Below, piece by piece: positions 16,475-25,193 of a stretch of 64,000 bases of DNA. Source of the DNA: an uncultured Collinsella sp. Lineage in GTDB: Bacteria; Actinomycetota; Coriobacteriia; Coriobacteriales; Coriobacteriaceae. How positions within the stretch are numbered: position 1 is the first letter of the stretch; the number at the start of each line of letters is the position of its first letter. The notes beneath the pieces are model-generated. The model was not told the origin of the DNA. It searched no databases and worked only from the letters and a program-made list of their open reading frames with translations. The translations under genes and the position numbers were made by a program. The stretch is from positions 16,673 through 80,672 of the forward strand of contig CABUBZ010000002.1 of assembly GCA_902489945.1 (NCBI GenBank), read 5' to 3'.

Positions 16475-18691
16475 ATGGAACAATTCTCGCAATCGGGCTC
16501 GCGCGGTCGACGCCGCACGGGCAACGAGCCGGCGCCGCACGAACGCATGAAGGGCGAGCGCCGTGCCAACGAGCCGCGACGCACCGCGAGCCCCCATCGC
16601 GCTTCTGCCAACAACGCGGGCCGCGCCAACACTCCCGCCGCGGAGCAGACGCCTGCTCGCCCCAAGTCCCGCTACATCCCTGCCCTTGACGGCCTTCGCA
16701 CGCTTGCCGTCGTCGCGGTGGTGCTCTATCACCTCAACCTCACGTGGGCGCAGGGCGGCCTGCTTGGCGTCACGATCTTCTTTGTGCTTTCGGGCTATCT
16801 GATCACGCGCTTGCTGCTCAACGAAGTCGCTAAGACCGGCCGCATCGACCTCAAGAGCTTCTGGATCCGCCGCATCCGTCGCCTGGTCCCCGCCGTGGTG
16901 ACCGTTGTGGTTGTAACCTGTGCGCTGTGCACCATCTTTAACCACGTGATGCTCACCAAGATGCGCCCCGACATCCTGCCGTCGCTGCTGTTCTTCAACA
17001 ACTGGTGGCAGATTGCCCAAAACGTCTCGTACTTCAACGCCCTGGGCGACCCCTCGCCGCTTACGCACTTTTGGTCGCTCGCCATCGAGGAACAGTTCTA
17101 CCTGGTTTGGCCCCCGCTGCTGCTCGCTATGGTATCCATGCACATGAGCAAGCCCAACACGCGCCGCATGGTTCTGGGCCTGGCTGCTGTCTCCGCCATC
17201 GCCATGATGGTGCTCTATAACCCCGCCGCCGACCCCGGCCGCGTGTACTACGGCACCGACACCCGCGTGTTCTCGCTGCTGCTGGGCGCCTGGATGGCCT
17301 TTATCCCCGATCGCGACCTGGCTCCGGTGCGCCTCGCCCATCGCCTGGGGCTCGACCGCTTGGTCGGGGCCGCCAAGCATGACAAGAACGCCGAGGGCAA
17401 GCTTGGCGAGAAGGCCGACAACGCAGCCGAGACCGTCCCGACTCAGCCGAGTGCGCTCGTGCGTTTTTGGTCCTCACCTGCATCCATCGATGTGCTGGGC
17501 GTCGTGGGTCTGGTTGGCCTTGCCGCCATGGTCGCGCTCACCAACGGCTACACCGCGTTCCAGTATCGCGGCGGCACGCTGCTATGCTCCATTCTCACAC
17601 TCATGGTCATTGCCGCCTGCGTGCAGCCCCAGGGAATGGTTGCCCGCGCACTGTCCGCCGAGCCGCTCGTGTGGGTTGGCAAACGCTCGTACAGCATCTA
17701 CTTGTGGCACTATCCGCTACTGTTGCTCATGAACCCGGTCGCCAACATCAACGATACGCCGTGGTGGCAGTACATTTTGCAGGTGTTGTTGGTGGTCGCC
17801 GTAGCCGAATGCTCATATCGCTTTATCGAGACGCCGTTTAGAAAGGGCGCCTTTGGGCGCACCGTATCCGAGTTCCGCGACGGCACCACCGCGCCCGCCA
17901 ACTGGGTGCGCGCGCACGTCCCTGTCTGCGCAGCCTGCGCTGTCGTGTTGGTCGTTGCACTGGGCGGCCTGATCTTTGTGCCGGAGACCTCCGCACTGAG
18001 CGGTGAGGGCGCCGAAGTCCTCAACAAGGAAGCCAAAAACACCGCGCCCACCGACCAGCAGGCGGCCGACGACACCGACAAGGACAACGACGGCTTCCCC
18101 GACGGATCCTACGACCTGCTGATGATCGGTGACTCCGTGTCGCTGCGCGCCGTCGATTCCTTCGACGGCGTGTTCCCCCACAGTCACATCGATGCCGAAA
18201 AGGGCCGCCAGTTCGATGCGGGCCGCGCGACATTTGAGGGCTATCTCCAACAGAACCTTGCCGGCAAGATCGTGGTCTTTGCACTGGGCACCAACGGCTT
18301 GGTAACCGACGACCAGATCGACGCCATCATGGCCGATGCGGGAGATAAGCGTATTGTGGTGTTTGTGAACACGCGCAGCCCGCAGCCGTGGGTTGGCTCT
18401 ACCAACCAGGCCATCGCCAACGCTGCTACGCGCTACAAGAACGTGCGCGTTATCGACTGGTACGGATACAGCGCCAATCGCAACGACCTGTTCGATGGCG
18501 ATGGCACGCACCTGTCGACCACTGGCGTGACTGAGTACCTCAACTTGATCCACGATGCAGTCAAGAAGGACCTGCCCGTGCATCCCGAGGATCACGTCAA
18601 CGATCCGCAGCCGGCGGCCGTCAAGTCTGCCACCGACGCGCTCGTCAATGCGCTCGCTCTCAAGCCGCACAAGCTGGGCACCGACAAGTAA
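16475..18691 (+). CDS. Acyltransferase-3/SGNH membrane O-acyltransferase (OafA/OatA-like)
   Basis: The 738-residue protein starts with a 65-residue Arg/Ala/Pro-rich cytosolic tail, then the acyltransferase-3 membrane domain beginning RYIPALDGLRTLAVVAVVLYH, with FFVLSGYLIT and HFWSLAIEEQFYLVWP, about ten membrane segments, and a C-terminal extracytoplasmic SGNH-type domain starting at MIGDSVSLRA, with ALGTNGL and DGTHLSTTG (catalytic Asp/His). This fusion is found in enzymes that O-acetylate peptidoglycan or surface polysaccharides. The ribosome site before the ATG is weak; TACAAT lies about 40 bases upstream. The long Arg-rich N-terminal tail is unusual. Confidence 0.88.
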   Translation: MEQFSQSGSRGRRRTGNEPAPHERMKGERRANEPRRTASPHRASANNAGRANTPAAEQTPARPKSRYIPALDGLRTLAVVAVVLYHLNLTWAQGGLLGVTIFFVLSGYLITRLLLNEVAKTGRIDLKSFWIRRIRRLVPAVVTVVVVTCALCTIFNHVMLTKMRPDILPSLLFFNNWWQIAQNVSYFNALGDPSPLTHFWSLAIEEQFYLVWPPLLLAMVSMHMSKPNTRRMVLGLAAVSAIAMMVLYNPAADPGRVYYGTDTRVFSLLLGAWMAFIPDRDLAPVRLAHRLGLDRLVGAAKHDKNAEGKLGEKADNAAETVPTQPSALVRFWSSPASIDVLGVVGLVGLAAMVALTNGYTAFQYRGGTLLCSILTLMVIAACVQPQGMVARALSAEPLVWVGKRSYSIYLWHYPLLLLMNPVANINDTPWWQYILQVLLVVAVAECSYRFIETPFRKGAFGRTVSEFRDGTTAPANWVRAHVPVCAACAVVLVVALGGLIFVPETSALSGEGAEVLNKEAKNTAPTDQQAADDTDKDNDGFPDGSYDLLMIGDSVSLRAVDSFDGVFPHSHIDAEKGRQFDAGRATFEGYLQQNLAGKIVVFALGTNGLVTDDQIDAIMADAGDKRIVVFVNTRSPQPWVGSTNQAIANAATRYKNVRVIDWYGYSANRNDLFDGDGTHLSTTGVTEYLNLIHDAVKKDLPVHPEDHVNDPQPAAVKSATDALVNALALKPHKLGTDK

Positions 18692-18714
18692 CCTGCAGCG
18701 CAAACTTCCCACAT

Positions 18715-18753
18715 CCGGAGGGGGTGCCTGCCATGGCAGGCACCCCCCTCCGG
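18715..18753. repeat. Near-perfect 39-base palindrome after the acyltransferase gene
   Basis: CCGGAGGGGGTGCCTGCC (18715-18732) is matched by its reverse complement at 18735-18753 with one extra C. No T-run follows. It may end the acyltransferase transcript by another mechanism. It is followed by CAGTTAGGGACGTTCCTTA, a fragment of the GGGACG intergenic repeat family. The remaining ~150 bases to 18944 hold nothing I can name. Confidence 0.6.
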
Positions 18754-18944
18754 CAGTTAGGGACGTTCCTTATGCGCCGGCACCCAAGGACACTCCTGAC
18801 ACAGCCGAGGAACGCCCTCCTTGCGACCGAATTCTGGGCGCCTCGCCACCCCGAGCGTTGTTTCCAAGCCCCACATCCGCAGCAAACAACCCAAAATCAC
18901 TCTTTTCGAGCCGACTGCCATATAACTAACGCCCTATAGCGGGC

Positions 18945-18979
18945 AAAAAACAGGCCGCAGCCCATCGCTGCGGCCTGTT
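18945..18979 (-). terminator. Rho-independent terminator of the Nramp-like operon
   Basis: On the minus strand AACAGGCCGCAG and CTGCGGCCTGTT pair perfectly around a 7-base loop and run into TTTTTTGCCC, 18 bases after the transporter stop codon. Confidence 0.9.
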
Positions 18980-18997
18980 CGGAAGCAAAAGTGGGCG

Positions 18998-20260
18998 TTA
19001 AGCGCTGTAGCCCATCGCTTGCAGGACAAACATGACGACCGTGAGCACCGTAATCACGGCGATAGTCGCCCAAGTGAGCATGTTCCACACGCGACCGTTG
19101 CGGTTGGCACCCATAATGTGACGGTCGGCTGCGATAACCACCTGGAACACCAGAACCACGGGCAGTAGCACGCCATTGATGACCTGTGAGGTCATCATAA
19201 TCTGGAACAGATCGACGCCGGGCATAAGCACCAGCACGGCAGAGATACCGATGATGGCCGTAATGATGCCGCGATAGACCGGGGCCTCGTCCCAGCTGCG
19301 GTCGGCACCGCGCTCCCAGCCAAATGCCTCGCAGATAGCGCTCGACGTAACGCCCGGCAGCACGCAGGCAGCCAAGAAGCTCGCCGCGACCAGGCCCGAG
19401 GCAAACAGTACCGTGGACCACTGACCCGCAATAGGCTCCAGCGCACGGGCAGCATCGGCAGCATCGCTAATCTGAATGCCCGCCGGGAACAACACCGTAC
19501 CGGTCGTGATGATAATAAAGCCGGCAATGACATCGGCGGCAAGCGAGCCGCTCACGGTATCGATGCGCTGCAGCACGATATCGTCCTCGCCCGCGTTCTT
19601 ATCGACCACGTTGTTCTGCGCCAAGAAAATCATCCACGGCGCGATGGTGGTACCGATCGTTGCGACCACGAGCGACACGTAGCTGGGATCATTTTGAATG
19701 TTAGGCACGACCAGGTCGACCGCGACCTCACCCCAGTTGGGGCCAGCCATAAACGCGGCGACAATATAAGTCACGAACACGCAGCTCACCAGCAGCAGAA
19801 TCTTCTCGATGCGCTGGAAACTACCCGACATGGTAAGCATCCACACCAGCAGCGCCACCAACGGCACCGAGATGCTCGCCGGCACGCCAAAGAGAGCAAG
19901 GCCGCTGGCGATGCCCGCAAACTCCGAAATGGTCACAGCCGTGTTGGCGATCAACAGCGCCGCCATAGCAAGTACACTCTTGCGCACGCCAAAGCGCTCG
20001 CGAATGAGCGATGCCAGGCCCTTGCCTGTGACGCAGCCGCAACGCGCCGCAGTCTCCTGCGTCACGACGAGTAGCACGGTCATGACGGGAAGCATCCAGA
20101 GCATCTTGTAACCATAGCTGGCTCCGGCGCTGGAATACGTGGCGATGCCGCCGGCGTCATTACCCGAAAGCGCCGCCAACAGACCGGGGCCCATGGCGCC
20201 AAAGATGGCCGCAATGGTCAGCTTTTGCTTAGTGCTCGCCTTTTGCTTCGTGTTTTGCAC
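18998..20260 (-). CDS. Nramp-family divalent metal transporter, probable magnesium-type (NRMT)
   Basis: The 420-residue membrane protein has about eleven hydrophobic segments. The Nramp TM1 motif DPGN reads DAGG (from Asp35), and the TM6 metal-binding segment, normally ATVMPH, reads TTIAPW: the soft-metal-ligand Met is Ala and Asn is Gly, while the Asp is kept. This pattern is, as I recall, that of Nramp-related magnesium transporters characterised from Eggerthella lenta. A GTG start at 20260 with AGGTGG upstream is chosen, eight bases after the stop of a PRC/MgtE-N/CBS protein, so a shared role in Mg2+ homeostasis is likely. Ends at a strong terminator. Confidence 0.78.
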   Translation of the reverse strand: MQNTKQKASTKQKLTIAAIFGAMGPGLLAALSGNDAGGIATYSSAGASYGYKMLWMLPVMTVLLVVTQETAARCGCVTGKGLASLIRERFGVRKSVLAMAALLIANTAVTISEFAGIASGLALFGVPASISVPLVALLVWMLTMSGSFQRIEKILLLVSCVFVTYIVAAFMAGPNWGEVAVDLVVPNIQNDPSYVSLVVATIGTTIAPWMIFLAQNNVVDKNAGEDDIVLQRIDTVSGSLAADVIAGFIIITTGTVLFPAGIQISDAADAARALEPIAGQWSTVLFASGLVAASFLAACVLPGVTSSAICEAFGWERGADRSWDEAPVYRGIITAIIGISAVLVLMPGVDLFQIMMTSQVINGVLLPVVLVFQVVIAADRHIMGANRNGRVWNMLTWATIAVITVLTVVMFVLQAMGYSA

Positions 20261-20268
20261 GCGACCAC

Positions 20269-22113
20269 CTAACCCATGACTGACATGGTGAGCAGCACCG
20301 CGGCGACGCAGTACGCCACACACGAGATCATGACGGCAATGACGTTCATGGCGGTGCCCGACGTGTTGAGATCATGCTCGTCGCGCCAGAACAGCACCAT
20401 CAGATAAATCACGGCACTCATGTTGCCAACCAGGCAAATGACGGCAGCGATATTAAAGCAGCCGGTAAAGAGCTGATCCTCAAACATGGGGGCGTCGGGG
20501 AACGCGGCGGTACGCACCAGTTGCGCGCACAGATAGGTCACGAGCGACAAAATCAGGCCCATACCGGTGCTCTGGAAGAAGAATCCCAAGTAGGGCTTAG
20601 GCTCGTCGTCGTGGCCGTCGTACTCCAAGAAGTAGTTCTTGACGAACGACACCATGCGCGAGGCCGCCAGCAGCACGAGCGGCATGGCGCACATGGGAAA
20701 CACCACCAGATGCGCGGAGCCGATCGCCGTTCCCAGCACGGTTGCCATAAGGCACGAGGCGATGCCCCACACGACAACCCAGTACTGGCGATGCACAAAC
20801 CAGCTGAGCACGTTGGTCGAGTCATCGGACGCGCTATCGCCCGAGCCGACGCCCGCGATCTGCAGGTCCTCCTGGTGTTCCTCGGCGATAACGTCCATGG
20901 CGTCGTCAAAGGTCACAATACCCAAAATGTGACGATTCTCGTCGCAAACGGGGATGGCGACCAGGTCGTACTTGGTCATCTCGTCCGTTACGTCTTCCTG
21001 GTCCTCGTCGGGCGACACATAGACCAGATCGCGGTAGGCCAACTGGCCCAGCGTGGCGTCGCGATCGGCCACGATGAGCGTGCGCAGCGAAAGTACACCG
21101 GTGAGCATACCGCTCGGATCCACGGTGTATACGTAGTAGACGCTCTCGAAGTCTTCGTCGAGTTTGCGAATCGCGTCAATGGCGTCACCGACCGTCGCCG
21201 TGGCGGGCAGGGAGACAAACTCCGAGGTCATGATGCGGCCGGCGGTGTTATCCTCATAGCCCAGCAGGTTACGAATCGCCTTCTCCTCCTTGACGCCCAT
21301 CAGGCGCAGGAGTTTCTCGGCCTTCTCGTAATCGAGCTCGTCGATCAGGTCGGCGGCGTCGTCCGGATCCATCATGGCCAGCATCGACGACGCGTCCGTG
21401 TCGGACAGGCCCTCGAGCATCTCGGTCATAAGCTCGTCATCGTCGAACTCCGAGATGGCCTCGGCGGCCTGGGCGGTGTCGAGCTGCGCAAATACCTGTG
21501 CGCGCAGGCGCGGGTCGAGCTGCTCGATAATGTCAGCAATATCGGCAGGGTGCAGCTCACCGAGCGTCTTGTGCGACACCGAAAGCTGAATGTTCTTAGT
21601 TGAACGGTCGAGCAGGTCCATGTAGGACCAAGCGATGATGTCCTCGCCAAGCGGCTTGCCCAGATGCTTCATAAAGCCCTCGACGACATGCTCGAGCGCG
21701 GGACTAATCGCACGCAGCAGGCCGCGAGCGCCCACCTCGGCACCCAGCAAACGCAGCTGATTTTCGCCCGACATGGAAAACTTGATGTCGTTTACGCGCA
21801 CGACCTTCATGCCCTGCGTGTCGACGATTTGCTTGTTGAGCACGTCGCGCGCAAGCAGCAGCTCGGTCGGCTGCAGATACGAAAAGCGAATATTGGTCGC
21901 AGATGTATTGAGGTACACGCCCGTCTCGTCGATACGGTCGACCCATTTGCGCCAGCTGATCATAAACGGCGTCTTGCCGGGACCGCGGAACGCAAGCGAC
22001 GTCACGTGCGGAAAAACTTCGCCGGCGGCAATGCCAAAATCGTTCACTACGCCGAGCTTTTCGCCATCGACGTCCAAGACCGGCAACTTGAGCATCTCAC
22101 TCAGATAATTCAA
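20269..22113 (-). CDS. PRC-barrel/MgtE-N/CBS protein with non-canonical membrane domain
   Basis: The 614-residue protein has in order: PRC-barrel-like region (1-170), an MgtE-N superhelical domain with ELHPADIADIIEQLDP and MDPDDAADLIDEL, a CBS pair (AGRIMTSEFVSLPATATVGDA, VAIPVCDENRHILGIVTFDDAMDVI), and five membrane segments. The cytosolic half resembles the Mg2+-sensing part of MgtE. The membrane half lacks the GGNAGTQ-type motif of the MgtE pore, so it may be a regulator or a new pore. The TTG start at 22113 has GGGGAG five bases upstream. It is followed by the Nramp-like gene, and a long leader precedes it. Confidence 0.75.
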   Translation of the reverse strand: MNYLSEMLKLPVLDVDGEKLGVVNDFGIAAGEVFPHVTSLAFRGPGKTPFMISWRKWVDRIDETGVYLNTSATNIRFSYLQPTELLLARDVLNKQIVDTQGMKVVRVNDIKFSMSGENQLRLLGAEVGARGLLRAISPALEHVVEGFMKHLGKPLGEDIIAWSYMDLLDRSTKNIQLSVSHKTLGELHPADIADIIEQLDPRLRAQVFAQLDTAQAAEAISEFDDDELMTEMLEGLSDTDASSMLAMMDPDDAADLIDELDYEKAEKLLRLMGVKEEKAIRNLLGYEDNTAGRIMTSEFVSLPATATVGDAIDAIRKLDEDFESVYYVYTVDPSGMLTGVLSLRTLIVADRDATLGQLAYRDLVYVSPDEDQEDVTDEMTKYDLVAIPVCDENRHILGIVTFDDAMDVIAEEHQEDLQIAGVGSGDSASDDSTNVLSWFVHRQYWVVVWGIASCLMATVLGTAIGSAHLVVFPMCAMPLVLLAASRMVSFVKNYFLEYDGHDDEPKPYLGFFFQSTGMGLILSLVTYLCAQLVRTAAFPDAPMFEDQLFTGCFNIAAVICLVGNMSAVIYLMVLFWRDEHDLNTSGTAMNVIAVMISCVAYCVAAVLLTMSVMG

Positions 22114-22407
22114 TGGTGCTCCCCATCATTATTCCTTCGGACTGCGACCGTGATGGCACGCACTCCGTGGACTTCTGGATATGTATACGCATGCGCGGGC
22201 GGCACGCCGCTCGGCGTTTACACCCCGTGCATGCGCAGAAAGCACCTGCAAGGGGTCATCGACTGTATGGTCGAGGTTTGGATTTCACCTGTAACCTTTC
22301 TCTTGACCCTTGTTATCCGCAGTAACTATAGCATCAGCATCGCGCTGCGGCACCGAGTTTATGCGCTGCACATTGCAGGCATACCTAACGCTAACGCATC
22401 CGTGACA
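22114..22407 (-). other. Long untranslated leader of the PRC/MgtE-N gene, possible structured RNA
   Basis: No gene is visible in these 294 bases. On the minus strand they carry GCGTTAGGT, several short complementary segments (GCCTGCA/TGTGCAGC, TCGAC/GTCGA) and GGGTCAAGAG, pieces that resemble parts of the magnesium M-box, but the invariant central M-box segments are not all present. A Mg2+-responsive leader would suit the downstream genes. Treat as a candidate only. Confidence 0.3.
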
Positions 22408-22436
22408 TAGTCATTGGGGACGTTCTTAAATGACTA
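22408..22436. repeat. TCATTGGGGAC intergenic repeat, short copy
   Basis: TAGTCATT (22408-22415) and AATGACTA (22429-22436) are inverted repeats around GGGGACGTTCTTA. The right arm supplies the TAG stop codon of the neighbouring NodB-like gene (minus strand). Longer copies occur at 30927 and 35331. Confidence 0.6.
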
Positions 22437-23840
22437 TTCCGTGGTGTCGTCATTTTCGGCGAGCTGGGGGAACACGGCGTTTTTGGGCATGGTGACCTTC
22501 GTCAGCGAGGTGAGCTTTTTGCTCAGCGATGTATCCGTCTTGACCAGGTCGCTCAACGTCACGATTTTGTAGCCGTCGGCAATAAGCCCGTCGATAATCT
22601 GCGGCAGCGCCTCGAGCGTCTGCTCGGAGCACTCATCGCTATCGGTGAGCAGCACGATATTGCCCGGCGTCACCGAATCCAGCACCGTCGAGACCTGCTC
22701 GTCGGCACCGTTAAGCAGCCAATCGCCCGAATCGATATTCCACGAGACCACCGCGGACACCAAATCCATCGAGTCAATCCAGTTTTGCTCGTCAAAGGCG
22801 GCGTACGGGGCACGCAGCAGCATCGTCTTCACGCCGGTCGCCGACTTGATGGCGTCGGTGCCCTTCGAAATCTGCTTGCGCACCGTCTCGCGGTCCTCGC
22901 CCTTGAGCGAATCGTCGCTGTAGCTGTTGGAACCGACCTCGCATCCGGCATCGACAATCGCCTTGGCCGTCGCGGGGTCGCCCTCCACGCTATCGCCCGA
23001 GAGGAAGAACGTTGCGGTGACGCCCTTCTCTTTGAGCACCTGCAAAATCTGTTTGGTAGCGCCGCTGGGGCCCTCGTCAAACGTCAGAGCCACGACCTTC
23101 TCATTGCCCTTGGGCGCCACGCTGGCACAGGCGACGATGCAATCGGTGGCGGGCACGACCTCGCCGCGGTCCTGCGTCTTACCCGACTGTTCGCCGACCC
23201 ACACCTCGGAACGGCCCTGGACGCCCCAGGTTTGCACGTACTCGATGGCACCCGTGCCCTCGACTTTGAGCTTGGGCTCGATGGTCGTAGCCTGCACCTC
23301 GTGCTTCTCGTAGACGTTGCGGCCTTCTTTAATCGTGATCTTCTCGCCGCCGGTAAGCTCGCGGCTATCCCACTTGCCCTGCTTTACGCGCTTGCCGTCA
23401 ACCTTCGCCGACAGCTTTTCGCCGCCATGGCGCTTGAGCACACTGTCGTCGACCGCCAGCAGGTCGCCGGCGGAATAGGTGTCGGTCAGCTCCTGATCGT
23501 CGATAAGCGTCTGCAGCGTAGAGCCCACGCGCACCGCAGTCTGCTCTCCGTTGAGCGCGACGTCCACGCTACGGTTAATGTAGCCCACGACGGCGGCGAC
23601 AAACAGTACGAACGCGCAGCCCACAGCGATGAGCGCGTAGGGCAGGCGAGACGAACGGCGGGGCGAACGCCCGTTGCCGATGCGTGCACTGCGGTCGCTA
23701 AACCCACGGCTATGGTTGAGGTACATCGCGCCGGGCTTACGGCGACGGCGACGCTGGCCGCTGGGCAGCTGCCCCAAGTCGCGACGCGCCGTCGGGCGCG
23801 CACTCGATCGCCCGTTAACATTAGATCCGTTTTGGCGCAT
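22434..23840 (-). CDS. Membrane-anchored NodB-fold protein with a degenerate deacetylase site
   Basis: The 468-residue protein has an Arg-rich cytosolic N-terminus, one membrane segment (about 67-88), a linker region resembling DUF348/G5-type wall modules, and a C-terminal NodB polysaccharide-deacetylase fold. Motif 1, normally TFDDGP, is TFDEGP (253-258). The HxxxH metal pair is Asn305 and Asp309 (GSNSYSDD). Motif 3 is RAPY. The catalytic His of motif 5 (LLHD) is Thr399 (LLTD). Both metal histidines and the acid histidine are missing, so it is probably not a classical deacetylase. GGAGG precedes the ATG. Confidence 0.82.
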   Translation of the reverse strand: MRQNGSNVNGRSSARPTARRDLGQLPSGQRRRRRKPGAMYLNHSRGFSDRSARIGNGRSPRRSSRLPYALIAVGCAFVLFVAAVVGYINRSVDVALNGEQTAVRVGSTLQTLIDDQELTDTYSAGDLLAVDDSVLKRHGGEKLSAKVDGKRVKQGKWDSRELTGGEKITIKEGRNVYEKHEVQATTIEPKLKVEGTGAIEYVQTWGVQGRSEVWVGEQSGKTQDRGEVVPATDCIVACASVAPKGNEKVVALTFDEGPSGATKQILQVLKEKGVTATFFLSGDSVEGDPATAKAIVDAGCEVGSNSYSDDSLKGEDRETVRKQISKGTDAIKSATGVKTMLLRAPYAAFDEQNWIDSMDLVSAVVSWNIDSGDWLLNGADEQVSTVLDSVTPGNIVLLTDSDECSEQTLEALPQIIDGLIADGYKIVTLSDLVKTDTSLSKKLTSLTKVTMPKNAVFPQLAENDDTTE

Positions 23841-23861
23841 GTGCCCTCCCCCATAAACACA

Positions 23862-23891
23862 GCGAGCCGGAGTTACATGTCTCCGGCTCGC
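23862..23891 (-). terminator. Hairpin between NodB-like and PRC-barrel genes
   Basis: GCGAGCCGGAG (23862-23872) and CTCCGGCTCGC (23881-23891) pair perfectly around eight bases. On the minus strand the stem is followed by TGTGTTTAT. It lies 22 bases after the PRC-barrel gene stop and just before the ribosome site of the NodB-like gene. Confidence 0.6.
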
Positions 23892-23912
23892 CTCCCATCG
23901 TTTGGTATGTCG

Positions 23913-24668
23913 CTATTTGTTAGCTTTCGACGAGCCCCCGCTCGCCTTTTGATATTCGTCCTTAAAGGCCTTGAACATGCCGCGTGTCTTGCCGAGCTGC
24001 TTGCCCAGCGCGCGACTGCCCTTGTCAACGGCAACCGAACCCTTTTCGTCGAGCACCTTGGCACCCTTTTTGACCTTGTCGCCCACCACGACACTCGCCT
24101 CGGCAGCCTTGGCGGCCGCACCGCCCGAATACCCGAGCGTCTTGACCTCATCCGAGACGATCATCGCGCCGTTATCGTAGCCGCGCAGCATCGTCGGCGG
24201 CACCTGCGTGTCGCCCACCAACATGCTCGACGCAGCGCTGGCGGTCACATAGAACGTCTGCACAATGCCCGAACGCGGTTTGAACTCAACGTCCGAGCAA
24301 TAGCCCACGGCATCGCCCGATTCCGTGCGCACGTCCATACCGACCCAGATAATGCAGTCGTCCAGGTTGATATCGAGGCGCTTGGCAGCGGCGGCATCAT
24401 AGGTGCCCTTGGCGTCATCGACCGCGATGGCACCCTCGTAGACACCGACGGCATCGAGCGCCACAAACCGGTCGGGACGCTCGATCATGCCCGCGATATC
24501 GGACTGGCGAACCATAAATCCCACCACGCGCGTGCCGCCCGGCGAAAAGACCGGAAAGTGAATCTTACCGAGCTTTTTGGGGCTGCGCGGCGTGCCGTCC
24601 TTTTTAGTACGCTTGTCCTCGGCGGGCTTGCGGTAAACCTTGATGCCGACAAAATCCCCGGTGCGCAT
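23913..24668 (-). CDS. PRC-barrel domain protein
   Basis: The 251-residue soluble protein contains one or two PRC-barrel-like segments (GKIHFPVFSPGGTRVVGFMV; then DVRTESGDAVGYCSDVEFKPRSG), followed by a Lys/Ala-rich C-terminal third likely to be helical or disordered. PRC-barrels are small beta-barrels found in RNA-processing and photosynthetic proteins, and no specific function is assigned here. Its ATG overlaps the TAA of the upstream YtxH gene by one base (TAATG), so the two are co-translated. The same domain type occurs at the start of the MgtE-N protein nearby. Confidence 0.65.
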   Translation of the reverse strand: MRTGDFVGIKVYRKPAEDKRTKKDGTPRSPKKLGKIHFPVFSPGGTRVVGFMVRQSDIAGMIERPDRFVALDAVGVYEGAIAVDDAKGTYDAAAAKRLDINLDDCIIWVGMDVRTESGDAVGYCSDVEFKPRSGIVQTFYVTASAASSMLVGDTQVPPTMLRGYDNGAMIVSDEVKTLGYSGGAAAKAAEASVVVGDKVKKGAKVLDEKGSVAVDKGSRALGKQLGKTRGMFKAFKDEYQKASGGSSKANK

Positions 24669-25057
24669 TATGCCTCGGTCGAAGGCTCCGCAGCCTCGGT
24701 GTCGGCCTCGACGGCGTTCTCGACCACGACATCGGCGGCGGGCGTCACGTTGCCACCCGAGATGGCATCGTTGAGCTGCTCGCGCAGTTGATCCATGCGC
24801 TCACGGGCCAAGTCGACCTTGGCACGCAGGTCATCGGTCTTGGCATCGACCATCGGGCCGAAGTCACTAACCGCGGCGCGGGCCTCCTCGGCACCGTGCT
24901 CGTAGGTGTCGCGCATGTTATCCCAAGCATCGTTGGCGATATCGGCAGCCATGGCGCGGGTCTCGGCACCCGAACGCGGGGCCAGGGCAACGCCGATGAT
25001 AGCGCCGGCGGCAGCACCAAAGAGCGCGCCGGAGACAAAGCTGAAAGTCTTTCCCAT
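24668..25057 (-). CDS. YtxH-like small membrane/stress protein
   Basis: The 129-residue protein begins MGKTFSFVSGALFGAAAGA with a single glycine-rich membrane segment continuing into GVALAPRSGAETR, the classical YtxH signature, then a long amphipathic helix (residues 40-100) and an acidic tail. YtxH proteins are linked to general stress in Firmicutes, with unclear molecular role. AGGAGAGG lies upstream; the ATG at 25057 is preferred over the ATG two codons earlier because of spacing. Overlaps the PRC-barrel gene. Confidence 0.72.
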   Translation of the reverse strand: MGKTFSFVSGALFGAAAGAIIGVALAPRSGAETRAMAADIANDAWDNMRDTYEHGAEEARAAVSDFGPMVDAKTDDLRAKVDLARERMDQLREQLNDAISGGNVTPAADVVVENAVEADTEAAEPSTEA

Positions 25058-25193
25058 GATCATTCCTCTCCTGCGGGCACCTCGGTGCCCACCGTTTGAA
25101 TGCTGTCCATTATACCCGCAGCGCAACACTTGCCGCCCCGCTCATCTGCGTACGGTAAAAGCGCAGGTAGACGGCGGCGATAAACGCGTGAGC

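Noticed and set aside
22114..22407. Canonical M-box or FMN riboswitch
   Set aside because: Only fragments of each consensus are visible (GTTAGGT, GGTGAAATCC); the invariant core is not complete, so I list only an unassigned leader.
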